From: Arminella tubonensis
GTDB lineage: Bacteria > Pseudomonadota > Alphaproteobacteria > Rhizobiales > Rhizobiaceae
Length of the DNA stretch: 64,000 nt
Direction of reading: 5' to 3'
NCBI RefSeq assembly: GCF_003240585.1
Contig: NZ_PCDP01000059.1
Span: 408,439 to 472,438, forward strand
Each line of letters opens with the position of its first letter. The stretch's first letter is position 1. Positions 38,865-47,019 of this stretch are shown piece by piece. Position numbers and translations under genes: made by a program. The notes beneath the pieces are model-generated. The model ran no database searches. It saw only the letters and a program-made list of their open reading frames with translations, and was not told where the DNA came from.

Positions 38865-38944
38865 GCTTCGGCCCTTTCGAAGGACAGGACCGGAACCCCA
38901 TCCACAAGCCCTTATTCCATAGTTTCGCTGTCGGCGACCGACCG

Positions 38945-39676
38945 TCAGGCCGCTTCGCGGAAGCGATACCCCACTCCGTAGAGCGTTTCAATCATATCAA
39001 AATCGGTGTCGACCATCTTGAATTTCTTGCGCAGCCTTTTGATGTGGCTGTCGATCGTGCGGTCGTCCACATAAACCTGCTCGTCGTAAGCGGCATCCAT
39101 GAGCGCGTCGCGGCTTTTCACCACGCCGGGCCGTTGGGCCAGCGAATGCAGAATGAGGAACTCGGTGACCGTCAGCGTTACCGGCTCGCCTTTCCAGGTG
39201 CAGGTATGTCGCTCCTGGTCCATGGCGAGCTGTCCGCGCTCCAGCGACCGGGCCTGCAGCACCGCACCGGTCTTCGGGGCGCCACTGCCACCGGCAGACG
39301 CCGCGGCTTCGCGACTGGAGGCGCGTCGAAGCACGGCCTTGACGCGTTCCACCAGCAGGCGTTGCGAGAAAGGCTTGGTGATGAAGTCGTCAGCGCCCAT
39401 CTTCAGGCCGAAAAGCTCGTCGATCTCTTCATCCTTGGATGTCAGGAAGATCACGGGAATGTCCGACTTCTGGCGAAGGCGGCGCAGTAGCTCCATCCCA
39501 TCCATGCGCGGCATCTTGATGTCGAAGATCGCCAGCTGCGGCGGACGGGCCAGAAGGCCGTCGAGCGCAGATGCGCCGTCGGTGTAGGTCTCGACCTTGT
39601 ATCCCTCAGCTTCCAGCGCAATCGAGACCGAAGTCAGGATATTGCGGTCGTCATCAACGAGCGCGATTGTCAGCAT
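38945..39676 (-). CDS. chvI: Response regulator ChvI
   Basis: The 243-residue OmpR-type regulator has a receiver domain with acidic pocket VDDD (7-10), phospho-acceptor Asp52 in AIFDIKMPRMDG, the conserved Thr and Lys in FLTSKDEE and FITKPFS, and a C-terminal winged helix with DDRTIDSHIKRLRKKF. The ATG at 39676 is chosen because it reproduces the family N-terminus (LTIALVDDDRNIL) with GGAG nine bases upstream. Met codons at 39685 and 39694 are alternatives. It is divergent from pckA, the arrangement known in Agrobacterium and Sinorhizobium. Confidence 0.95.
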   Translation of the reverse strand: MLTIALVDDDRNILTSVSIALEAEGYKVETYTDGASALDGLLARPPQLAIFDIKMPRMDGMELLRRLRQKSDIPVIFLTSKDEEIDELFGLKMGADDFITKPFSQRLLVERVKAVLRRASSREAAASAGGSGAPKTGAVLQARSLERGQLAMDQERHTCTWKGEPVTLTVTEFLILHSLAQRPGVVKSRDALMDAAYDEQVYVDDRTIDSHIKRLRKKFKMVDTDFDMIETLYGVGYRFREAA

Positions 39677-40032
39677 GGTATTCATCTCCGTCATCGATGC
39701 GCATCTCCCGGGATTGGATTCCAAGCCAGGTGGCTTGCCAGTTCGGTTGGCGGTAACCAGGCGCGCTTATGCGGGATAAAGGTGGAACAAATTGTGGCAA
39801 AGATAAAGGGGTAGGATTGACGATGCCCGAGACAGGCAATTAATGGTTGTGCCGTCAAGTCGCCACACTTTTTGAATTTCAAACGATTTAAAAATACCGA
39901 CATAAATTTAAATCGATTAAATATCTGATATCATTATATTATTTCGCAATTTCGCTCTTGTGCTTTGAAAAAAACGTCTCTACCGTTCGATTACTTTCCC
40001 ACGGCAACAGCCTCAGCAAAGGAAGAGAAACG
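39677..40032. promoter_or_regulatory. chvI-pckA divergent promoter region
   Basis: This 356-bp gap has no supported gene. Its right half (about 39870-39960) is unusually AT-rich and contains an inverted repeat, CGATTTAAA at 39884-39892 with TTTAAATCG at 39907-39915, followed directly by another CGATTAAAT. The position upstream of pckA suggests an operator or a promoter-proximal regulatory site. Which factor binds is unknown. Confidence 0.55.
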
Positions 40033-41643
40033 ATGCAGGTGTTCGGAGTGCACAACCCGGCGATAGGGCTGGAGACAATCGGATTGGGCAATGCGGGAAG
40101 CATTTGCTACAACCTTTCCGAGGCCAAGCTTTATGAGGAGGCGATTCGCCGGGGCGAAGCTGACGTGACCGCACACGGCGCCCTTCGCGCGATCACCGGG
40201 CAGCACACCGGTCGCTCGCCAAAGGATAAATTCGTCGTCAGAGACGAGACCACCGAAGACCAGATCTGGTGGGACAACAACAAGCCGATGTCGCCGGAAC
40301 ACTTCGCGCTGCTGCACAGGGACATGTTAGCACATGCCGAAGGGCTGTCGCTTTTCGTCCAGGACCTCGTCGGCGGTGCCGACGTCGATTATAGCTTGCC
40401 GTCACGCGTCATTACCGAGTTTGCCTGGCACTCGCTCTTCATCCGCAATCTCCTGATCCGCCCCGACCGTTCGGCGCTGGAACACTTTGTGCCGAAGTTG
40501 ACGATCATCGATCTGCCGAGCTTCCGCGCCGATCCGGAGCGTCATGGTTGCCGGACCGAGACTGTTGTCGCCTGTGATTTCGCCAACGGCCTGGTGCTGA
40601 TCGGTGGGACCTCCTATGCCGGCGAAATGAAGAAATCGGTATTTACGGTGCTGAACTATCTGCTGCCGGAAAAACACGTCATGCCGATGCATTGCTCGGC
40701 CAATGTCGGCCCGGATGGCGACGCCGCGGTCTTCTTCGGCCTTTCCGGCACCGGCAAGACAACGCTCTCCGCCGACCCGAGCCGGACCTTGATCGGCGAC
40801 GACGAGCACGGCTGGGGCGAGAACGGTATCTTCAATTTCGAAGGCGGCTGCTATGCCAAGACCATCCGCCTGTCGGCCGAAGCAGAACCGGAAATCCATG
40901 CGGCGACGCGCCGCTTCGGAACCGTGCTGGAAAACGTCATCCTCGACGAGCAAGGTATTCCGGATCTCGACGATGGCTCACTGACAGAAAATACTCGCGC
41001 CGCCTATCCGTTGCATTTCATTCCAAACGCATCTGAGAGCGGTATGACCGGGCACCCTGAGACGATCATCATGCTGACGGCCGACGCCTTCGGGGTCATG
41101 CCGCCGATCGCTCGGTTGACGCCTGATCAGGCCATGTATCACTTTCTTTCCGGCTATACCGCCAAGGTCGCCGGCACGGAGAAGGGCGTGACAGAGCCGG
41201 AGGCAACCTTCTCGACGTGCTTCGGAGCACCCTTCATGCCGCGGCACCCTTCGGAGTACGGGAACCTGCTGAAGGAACTGATCGGTCGCCACGGCGTAAA
41301 ATGCTGGCTCGTTAACACCGGCTGGACCGGCGGCGCCTACGGAACGGGTCGGCGCATGCCGATCAAGGCGACCCGGGCGCTGCTTTCCGCCGCCTTGAAA
41401 GGTCGTCTCGACGATGCGGAGTTCCGCACCGATGCCAACTTCGGCTTTGCGGTACCCGTTGCCGTCGAGGGCGTCGAAAGTGGAATCCTGGATCCGCGGT
41501 CGACCTGGCCGGATGGCGAGGCCTATGATGCGCAGGCAGCCAAGCTCGTGCACATGTTCGTCGCCAATTTTGCCAAGTTCGAAGATCATGTCGACGGCAA
41601 TGTGCGAGATGCGGCGCCGGGCATATCGATCGCGGCCGAATAG
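40033..41643 (+). CDS. pckA: Phosphoenolpyruvate carboxykinase (ATP)
   Basis: PckA converts oxaloacetate and ATP to PEP and CO2, the entry to gluconeogenesis from dicarboxylates and acetyl-CoA. The 536-residue enzyme has the kinase-1a loop FFGLSGTGKTTLSADP near 235-250, GDDEHGWGENGIFNFEGGCY, and HCSANVG with the metal-binding His. The ATG at 40033 follows an AGGAAGAG site; an upstream open frame of 25 codons is not conserved in type. It is divergent from chvI and is reported to be under acid / ChvI-related control in relatives. A terminator follows. Confidence 0.97.
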   Translation: MQVFGVHNPAIGLETIGLGNAGSICYNLSEAKLYEEAIRRGEADVTAHGALRAITGQHTGRSPKDKFVVRDETTEDQIWWDNNKPMSPEHFALLHRDMLAHAEGLSLFVQDLVGGADVDYSLPSRVITEFAWHSLFIRNLLIRPDRSALEHFVPKLTIIDLPSFRADPERHGCRTETVVACDFANGLVLIGGTSYAGEMKKSVFTVLNYLLPEKHVMPMHCSANVGPDGDAAVFFGLSGTGKTTLSADPSRTLIGDDEHGWGENGIFNFEGGCYAKTIRLSAEAEPEIHAATRRFGTVLENVILDEQGIPDLDDGSLTENTRAAYPLHFIPNASESGMTGHPETIIMLTADAFGVMPPIARLTPDQAMYHFLSGYTAKVAGTEKGVTEPEATFSTCFGAPFMPRHPSEYGNLLKELIGRHGVKCWLVNTGWTGGAYGTGRRMPIKATRALLSAALKGRLDDAEFRTDANFGFAVPVAVEGVESGILDPRSTWPDGEAYDAQAAKLVHMFVANFAKFEDHVDGNVRDAAPGISIAAE

Positions 41644-41656
41644 CTCAAGCCACTGA

Positions 41657-41672
41657 TGATTCACGTGAAACC
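41657..41672. promoter_or_regulatory. parS: Second parS-like site
   Basis: TGATTCACGTGAAACC matches the parS 16-mer at 14 of 16 positions and shares the first 15 bases with the site at 2751-2766. It is in the 3' flank of pckA and overlaps the left edge of the terminator stem. It is some 40 kb from the putative oriC. Two copies of this near-palindrome in 64 kb are more than chance predicts. Confidence 0.6.
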
Positions 41673-41702
41673 CGGCGGTAGTTCCGCCGGGTTCTGTTTT
41701 TG
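41668..41702 (+). terminator. pckA terminator
   Basis: AACCCGGCGG (41669-41678) pairs with CCGCCGGGTT (41684-41693) around a 5-nt loop, followed by CTGTTTTT. A typical intrinsic terminator 25 bp past the pckA stop. Confidence 0.87.
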
Positions 41703-41859
41703 AGCACTATTGTGAAACTCCTCGGATCAGGTTCGACCAAGGACGATTTTGCAACATTCAGCGCGAAAAAGGGACCTTTGCGCTTGCTGGCCTATGCCCG
41801 GCGCTACCGCCTGTTTTCAAGTGTCCGACAATGTGGGATAGACGGACGCGGAGATCACA

Positions 41860-42297
41860 ATGGCCAGCGACGCACTCTATATCAACGACCGGATCACTAT
41901 TGCCGGATGGGAATTGACGGAACAATTCGTACTGGCGGGGGGACCCGGCGGCCAGAACGTCAACAAGGTGTCCACTGCGGTCCAGCTGTTCTTCAATCTC
42001 CAAAATTCGCCCTCGATGAATGATCGCGTCAAGGCAAATGCCATGAAGCTTGCCGGTCGGCGCCTCTCGAAGGAGGGCGTCTTGATGATCGAGGCGAGCC
42101 GTTTCCGCAGCCAGGATCGCAACCGCGAGGACGCGCGCGACCGACTAAAGGAGATGATCCTCAAGGCCGCCGAACCCCCACCACCGCCACGCCGCAAGAC
42201 CAAGCCGACCAAGGGTTCGATCGAACGGCGCCTGAAGGAAAAATCCGGTCGAGCCGAGGTCAAGAAACTTCGCGGCAGGGCATCCGGCGGCGAGTAG
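41860..42297 (+). CDS. arfB: Peptidyl-tRNA hydrolase ArfB (stalled-ribosome rescue)
   Basis: ArfB enters stalled ribosomes lacking a stop codon and hydrolyses peptidyl-tRNA. The 145-residue protein has the release-factor-like catalytic loop AGGPGGQNVNKVST near residues 26-39 with the GGQ triplet. Its basic C-terminal tail (PPPPRRKTKPTKGSIERRLKEK onward, in part) would fit the empty mRNA channel. That length and tail distinguish it from full-size release factors. It begins 216 bp after pckA and is 62 bp upstream of alkB on the same strand. Confidence 0.94.
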   Translation: MASDALYINDRITIAGWELTEQFVLAGGPGGQNVNKVSTAVQLFFNLQNSPSMNDRVKANAMKLAGRRLSKEGVLMIEASRFRSQDRNREDARDRLKEMILKAAEPPPPPRRKTKPTKGSIERRLKEKSGRAEVKKLRGRASGGE

Positions 42298-42359
42298 ACA
42301 GCTCCCCTCCGCCGTATCGCGCACTATCTCCTGCAGGACCTGTCGCCGGAAAGAGGCTG

Positions 42360-42968
42360 ATGCTGCTACCCAACGGAATCCGACATCTACCGGAATATCT
42401 GGACCGTCCTCGCCAAGAGGCGCTCGTCGAGACCATCCGCGCAATCGTTGCTGAAGCGCCCCTCTTTGTGCCCGCGATGCCCGGGACAGGCAAGCCGATG
42501 TCCGTACGAATGACCAATTGCGGGTCACTCGGCTGGGTGACGGACAAGGAACGCGGCTATCGCTACCAGGAAATTCACCCTGTGACGGGGAGACCCTGGC
42601 CGGCAATTCCCGACGAGTTGCTTGCTCTTTGGCAAGATATAGCCGGCTATGAAAAACCGCCCGAAGCCTGCCTGGTCAATTTCTATTCGGACGATGCCAA
42701 AATGGGGCTACACCAGGATCGGGACGAGAAGGATCTCGGCGCCCCTGTGCTGTCGATATCCCTCGGAAATGCCTGCCTTTTCCGCGTTGGCGGCACCACT
42801 CGAACGGATCGCACGCTATCCTTCAAACTCTCGAGCGGCGATATCGTCGTGCTCGGAGGCGCGGGAAGGCTATGCTTTCATGGCGTCGATCGCATATATC
42901 CGGCTACATCCACCCTGCTGAAGAACGGTGGCCGAATCAATCTGACGCTGCGACGGGTCAATCCCTAA
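42360..42968 (+). CDS. alkB: Alpha-ketoglutarate-dependent DNA dealkylase AlkB
   Basis: AlkB oxidatively removes 1-methyladenine and 3-methylcytosine lesions using Fe(II) and 2-oxoglutarate. The 202-residue protein has MGLHQDRDEKDL, the iron-binding H-x-D segment, the second iron His in CFHGVDRIYP, and the 2-oxoglutarate-binding arginines in RINLTLRRV at the C-terminus. NFYSDDAKMG before the HxD is typical of bacterial AlkB. The ATG at 42360 is preceded by GAAAGAGG. It ends seven bases before convergent coaA. Confidence 0.94.
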   Translation: MLLPNGIRHLPEYLDRPRQEALVETIRAIVAEAPLFVPAMPGTGKPMSVRMTNCGSLGWVTDKERGYRYQEIHPVTGRPWPAIPDELLALWQDIAGYEKPPEACLVNFYSDDAKMGLHQDRDEKDLGAPVLSISLGNACLFRVGGTTRTDRTLSFKLSSGDIVVLGGAGRLCFHGVDRIYPATSTLLKNGGRINLTLRRVNP

Positions 42969-42975
42969 TGCTCTT

Positions 42976-43971
42976 TTAGAGTTTACGCAGAGCCACTTGC
43001 TCGATCAGGTGATCGCGGCCCTTCTGCAGGATGAGATCGGCGCGTGGGCGTGTCGGCAGGATGTTCTGCCGCAGATTCTTGAGATTGATGTTCTTCCAGA
43101 GACCTTCGGCCGTGAGCAGCGCCTCTTTTTCGGTAATAGAGGCGTAGCGGTGGAAGAACGAGTTGGGGTCCCGGAAGGCCGTTTCGCGCAGGTTCATGAA
43201 ACGATGGACATACCAGTTGCGTATCAAGGTCTCGTCGGCATCGATGTAGATCGAGAAATCGAAGAAATCCGAGACCATCGGCACGATCTTGCCATCGGCA
43301 GGCAGATGCCGCGATTGCAGCACGTTGATCCCCTCGAAAATCAAAATGTCGGGACGATCGACGATCTGATACTCGTTCGGCAAGACGTCATAGACAAGGT
43401 GCGAATAGCATGGCGCCTTGACGTTGGGCTGCCCGGCCTTGATGGCGGATAGGAAGCGCAGCAGCGCAGCGGTGTCATAGCTGTCGGGGAAACCTTTGCG
43501 CTGCATCAGATTTCGCCGCTGCAGCTCCACATTAGGGTGCAGAAAACCGTCGGTCGTGATCAGATCGACCTTGGGGCTCGAAGGCCAACGGCGCAAAAGC
43601 TCCTTCAGAATACGCGCCGTGGTCGATTTTCCCACGGCAACCGATCCGGCGATCCCGATGACAAAAGGCGTCTTCGCGACATTGGAAAGGCTCAGGAACC
43701 GGTTACGCTGCTCGAAAAGGATCTGCGACGATTCCACGTGCGAGGACAGCAGGCGCGACAGGGAGAGATAGATGCGCCTGACCTCGTCGAGGTCGATCGG
43801 GTCGCCCATCGAGCGCAACCGCGTCACCTCATCCGCCGTTAGTGTCAAAGGCGTATCGGCACGAAAATGCGACCACTCCTCTGATGAGAAGAAATGGTAG
43901 GGCGAGTAGGCGTTTGCCTGGAAATGATCGAGCGGTTCGGGCGCTGGGCTTGTCTGGGTCGCTATGGTCAT
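42976..43971 (-). CDS. coaA: Pantothenate kinase type I
   Basis: CoaA phosphorylates pantothenate, the first and controlling step of CoA synthesis. The 331-residue P-loop kinase has GIAGSVAVGKSTTARIL near 105-121, TTDGFLHPN and GFPDSYD around 145-170, and FSIYIDADETLIRNWYVHRF near 250. It overlaps hisE by four bases (ATGA) at the end of the his cluster, a gene pairing common in rhizobia. With coaE at the left of this window, both the first and last enzymes of CoA synthesis are present here. Confidence 0.96.
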   Translation of the reverse strand: MTIATQTSPAPEPLDHFQANAYSPYHFFSSEEWSHFRADTPLTLTADEVTRLRSMGDPIDLDEVRRIYLSLSRLLSSHVESSQILFEQRNRFLSLSNVAKTPFVIGIAGSVAVGKSTTARILKELLRRWPSSPKVDLITTDGFLHPNVELQRRNLMQRKGFPDSYDTAALLRFLSAIKAGQPNVKAPCYSHLVYDVLPNEYQIVDRPDILIFEGINVLQSRHLPADGKIVPMVSDFFDFSIYIDADETLIRNWYVHRFMNLRETAFRDPNSFFHRYASITEKEALLTAEGLWKNINLKNLRQNILPTRPRADLILQKGRDHLIEQVALRKL

Positions 43972-44291
43972 GAACTCTGCCGACTGGCCTTCTCTTTGAG
44001 ACCGGATTGAACCGTACGCTTCTCAAGTTCAGCCATGACATCGTCCAGCTGAATGTCGGCGATCTTCAACACGACCATAAGGTGATAAAGCAAATCCGCG
44101 GCCTCGCAGGTGAGGTTGTCGCGGTCGTTCGTCACGGCCGCAATGACGGTCTCGATAGCTTCCTCGCCAAGCTTCTTGGCTGCCTTCGCCTGGCCGCCTG
44201 CAAAGAGCTTGGCGGTCCAGGATATCTCCGGCGCAGCTTTGGAGCGTTCATCGACAATCTTCTCGAGATCGGAAAGGGAAAAACCGCTCAT
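43968..44291 (-). CDS. hisE: Phosphoribosyl-ATP pyrophosphatase
   Basis: HisE hydrolyses PR-ATP to PR-AMP in histidine synthesis. The 107-residue all-alpha protein has KKLGEEAIETVIAA and CEAADLLYHLMVVL, the Glu/Asp-rich MazG-like metal site. It is a stand-alone HisE, not fused to HisI, as usual in alphaproteobacteria. It lies 18 bp after hisF and overlaps coaA. Confidence 0.95.
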   Translation of the reverse strand: MSGFSLSDLEKIVDERSKAAPEISWTAKLFAGGQAKAAKKLGEEAIETVIAAVTNDRDNLTCEAADLLYHLMVVLKIADIQLDDVMAELEKRTVQSGLKEKASRQSS

Positions 44292-44309
44292 GCTGTCTCT
44301 TTCATCGGC

Positions 44310-45086
44310 TTAATCCAGGCGCATGGCGATGCCATGCTCAGACATATAGTGCTTTGCTTCGCCAATCGAATAGGTACCAAAGTGGAAAATCGACGCTGCC
44401 AGCACCGCGCTCGCATGCCCTTGCTTGACACCGGCAACGAGGTCGTCGAGATCGCCGACACCACCGGATGCAATCACGGGTACACGCACGGCATCAGCAA
44501 TCGCTCGTGTCAATTCCAGATCGTAGCCGACTTTAGTGCCGTCGCGGTCCATCGAGGTGACCAATAATTCGCCGGCCCCGCGCTCGACCATTTCCAACGC
44601 GAACTCAATTGCATCGATCCCGGTCGGCTTGCGGCCGCCATGCGTAAAGATTTCCCAACGGTCGCCTTCGCCGGCGCCAGATACTTTCTTCGCATCTATC
44701 GAGACGACGATGCACTGGTTGCCGAACTTGTCGGCGGCCTCGGTGACAAAATCGGGTGTGGCGACAGCCGCAGAGTTGATCGAGACCTTGTCGGCACCGC
44801 AAAGCAGGAGCTTGCGGATATCGCCGATGGTGCGGACGCCGCCTCCAACCGTGACCGGCATGAAACACTGTTCGGCGGTCCGGGACACAACGTCGAAGAT
44901 CGTGTCGCGATTGTCTGATGAAGCAGTGATGTCAAGGAAGCAAAGCTCGTCGGCTCCCGCAGCATCATAAGCCTTGGCGGCCTCCACGGGATCGCCGGCG
45001 TCGACGAGATCAAGGAAGTTCACACCTTTGACGACGCGTCCGTCCTTGACGTCGAGGCAGGGAATGATGCGGGCCTTGAGTGTCAT
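44310..45086 (-). CDS. hisF: Imidazole glycerol phosphate synthase cyclase subunit
   Basis: HisF closes the imidazole ring using ammonia from HisH, giving IGP and AICAR. The 258-residue barrel starts LKARIIPCLDVKDGRVVKG with catalytic Asp in CLDV (near residue 11) and has GGGVRTIGDIRKLL, LVTSMDRDGTKVGYDLEL (the second catalytic Asp) and IASGGVG. It overlaps hisA by four bases. HisH is two genes upstream, so the synthase subunits are co-expressed. Confidence 0.96.
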   Translation of the reverse strand: MTLKARIIPCLDVKDGRVVKGVNFLDLVDAGDPVEAAKAYDAAGADELCFLDITASSDNRDTIFDVVSRTAEQCFMPVTVGGGVRTIGDIRKLLLCGADKVSINSAAVATPDFVTEAADKFGNQCIVVSIDAKKVSGAGEGDRWEIFTHGGRKPTGIDAIEFALEMVERGAGELLVTSMDRDGTKVGYDLELTRAIADAVRVPVIASGGVGDLDDLVAGVKQGHASAVLAASIFHFGTYSIGEAKHYMSEHGIAMRLD

Positions 45087-45832
45087 AGCGCTGCCTCCTT
45101 GCTGCGAGCGGCCCTGATCAAGGCCAGCGCTTCAGTTGGATCTATTCGTCCATCATAGAGTGCCCGGCCGGAAATCGCACCCTCCAGCTTGCGCGCATCC
45201 GGTTCGAGCATGCGCCTCACGTCGTCAAGCGAGGCAAGGCCGCCCGAGGCAATCACAGGGATCGAGACCGCTTCGGCAAGTTCCAGCGTCGAGGCCCAGT
45301 TTATTCCGGCGAGGATGCCGTCGCGGTCGATATCCGTATAGATGATCGCGGCGACGCCTGCGCCCTCGAACTTGCGTGCCAATTCGATGACGCCGAGCTC
45401 GGAGGCTTCTGCCCACCCCTCCACGGCAACCTTGCCCCCCTTGGCATCGATGCCGACGGCAACGCGACCGGGGAACTTGCGGCAGGCTTCGATCACAAGC
45501 GCTGGATCGCGGACCGCGATGGTGCCGAGAATGACGCGGGACAGCCCGCGTTCCAGCCAGTTTTCGATGTGATCGAGCGTGCGGATGCCGCCACCGAGCT
45601 GCACCGGGTTTTTCGTGGCTTTCAAGATTCCGTCGACTGCATCGCCATTGACACTTGTGCCAGCGAAGGCGCCGTTGAGATCGACGACATGCAGCCACTC
45701 GAACCCCTCATCCTCGAAGGATCTCGCCTGCGCGGCAGGGTCGGGATTGTAGACGGTCGCCTGCGTCATGTCGCCAAGCTTCAGACGCACGCACTGGCCG
45801 TCTTTGAGGTCGATTGCAGGGAAAAGGATCAT
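45083..45832 (-). CDS. hisA: ProFAR isomerase
   Basis: HisA isomerises ProFAR to PRFAR by an Amadori rearrangement. The 249-residue barrel has ILFPAIDLKDGQCVRL with catalytic Asp8, LGGGIRTLDHIENWL, and IIYTDIDRDGILAG with the second catalytic Asp. The half-barrel repeat shared with HisF is visible. It is 31 bp after hisH and overlaps hisF. Confidence 0.96.
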   Translation of the reverse strand: MILFPAIDLKDGQCVRLKLGDMTQATVYNPDPAAQARSFEDEGFEWLHVVDLNGAFAGTSVNGDAVDGILKATKNPVQLGGGIRTLDHIENWLERGLSRVILGTIAVRDPALVIEACRKFPGRVAVGIDAKGGKVAVEGWAEASELGVIELARKFEGAGVAAIIYTDIDRDGILAGINWASTLELAEAVSIPVIASGGLASLDDVRRMLEPDARKLEGAISGRALYDGRIDPTEALALIRAARSKEAAL

Positions 45833-45863
45833 GATATTCCGGTCCGTTCAATACGCGAGGCCG

Positions 45864-46514
45864 TCAGGGCTTCCAGCGCAGGAAATTGGCGATCAGGGCG
45901 AGGCCGAGCTTCTGGCTTTTCTCGGGATGAAACTGCGAGCCGGCCATGTTGTCCCGCCCAACGAAAGCGGTCATCGCGCCGCCGTAGTTCGTCGTGGCAA
46001 TGACATCCTCCGGCTGCTGCGCGGCGAGATGATAGGAATGCACAAAATAGGCGTGCAATCCCTCGCCGCCGGTGGGAATGCCGTCGAAGAGCGGGTGCGG
46101 ACGGTGCAGGTCCAAGGTGTTCCAGCCGATCTGGGGGATTTTCAACTCAGGATCGTCGGGCGTCATTTCAACAACGTCGCCCTTGATCCAGCCAAGACCT
46201 CGTGTTGTCGTCTTCTCGAGCCCGCGCGATGACATCAGCTGCATGCCGACGCAAATACCGAGGAAGGGGCGCGCCTTTCGCTCGACGACGTCAACCAGCG
46301 CCTCCGTCATGCTGGCAACGGCATCAAGCCCCCGCCGACAGTCGGCATAGGCACCGACGCCCGGAAGGACGATCCGGTCTGCAGTCGCAACGCGATCCGC
46401 CTTGTCGGTCAACTCGATCTCGGCGTCGATGCCGGCCTCGCGGGCGGCGCGCTCGAATGCTTTCGTGGCGGATCGGAGGTTTCCCGAGCCGTAGTCGATG
46501 ATTGCGACGCGCAT
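45864..46514 (-). CDS. hisH: Imidazole glycerol phosphate synthase glutaminase subunit
   Basis: HisH is the class-I glutamine amidotransferase that supplies ammonia to HisF. The 216-residue protein starts VAIIDYGSGNLRS and has the nucleophile elbow FLGICVGMQLM with catalytic Cys near 87. The C-terminal triad SQFHPEKSQKLG carries the His and Glu. It is separated by three bases from the DUF2628 gene upstream and by 31 bp from hisA downstream. Confidence 0.96.
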   Translation of the reverse strand: MRVAIIDYGSGNLRSATKAFERAAREAGIDAEIELTDKADRVATADRIVLPGVGAYADCRRGLDAVASMTEALVDVVERKARPFLGICVGMQLMSSRGLEKTTTRGLGWIKGDVVEMTPDDPELKIPQIGWNTLDLHRPHPLFDGIPTGGEGLHAYFVHSYHLAAQQPEDVIATTNYGGAMTAFVGRDNMAGSQFHPEKSQKLGLALIANFLRWKP

Positions 46515-46517
46515 TAC

Positions 46518-46994
46518 TCAGCGCCCTCCGTCGTAGCCGATGAGGCCCAGCGCCGCACCGCCGGGGCCGCCATTGCTGCTGGTCGGAATATCCCAGCGCA
46601 CAGGAGGAATATTCCGGGGGGTTTCATCAGGAATTTTGGCAAAATAGATCTCCTCGGCCTCCGCCAGCCTTCTGGCAGAGACCAGGCCATTTTCCTTCCA
46701 GCCCGTCTTGACGAGTTTCTGGGCGACAAGCCTGCGTCCTTCGAGCGCCGCAAGGACGCTGACCCCGAGGAGCACGGCAAATCCTGCGGGCCATAGGGCA
46801 GGCACGCGAAAAAGCGCGATGCCCGCCCCTTGCAGCAGAAACGCGACGACGGCGTAAATCCACATCCGCTGCCAAAGCAACCAGAGGCCGGGAATGAAAA
46901 ACGCGAGAAACGAGAACCCGTCGCGGATGAAGCGCGTGTCCTCATGGTCTTTGCCCGGTCCGCTTGCGGAGGTCAGTACAAGATAGGTTGCCAT
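46518..46994 (-). CDS. DUF2628 family membrane protein inside the his cluster
   Basis: The 158-residue protein starts MATYLVLTSASGPGKDHEDT. It then has hydrophobic stretches at about 30-45 (FSFLAFFIPGLWLLWQR), 48-65 and 70-82. That is two or three membrane segments followed by a charged region and a Gly-rich C-terminus. It resembles DUF2628, whose role is unknown. The ATG at 46994 is supported by the family N-terminus; a longer open frame runs to 47180 but is not conserved in type. It lies between hisB (25 bp) and hisH (3 bp), so it is co-transcribed with histidine genes. Confidence 0.82.
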   Translation of the reverse strand: MATYLVLTSASGPGKDHEDTRFIRDGFSFLAFFIPGLWLLWQRMWIYAVVAFLLQGAGIALFRVPALWPAGFAVLLGVSVLAALEGRRLVAQKLVKTGWKENGLVSARRLAEAEEIYFAKIPDETPRNIPPVRWDIPTSSNGGPGGAALGLIGYDGGR

Positions 46995-47019
46995 TGTCTC
47001 GCTATGCTCTTGATCCGGC

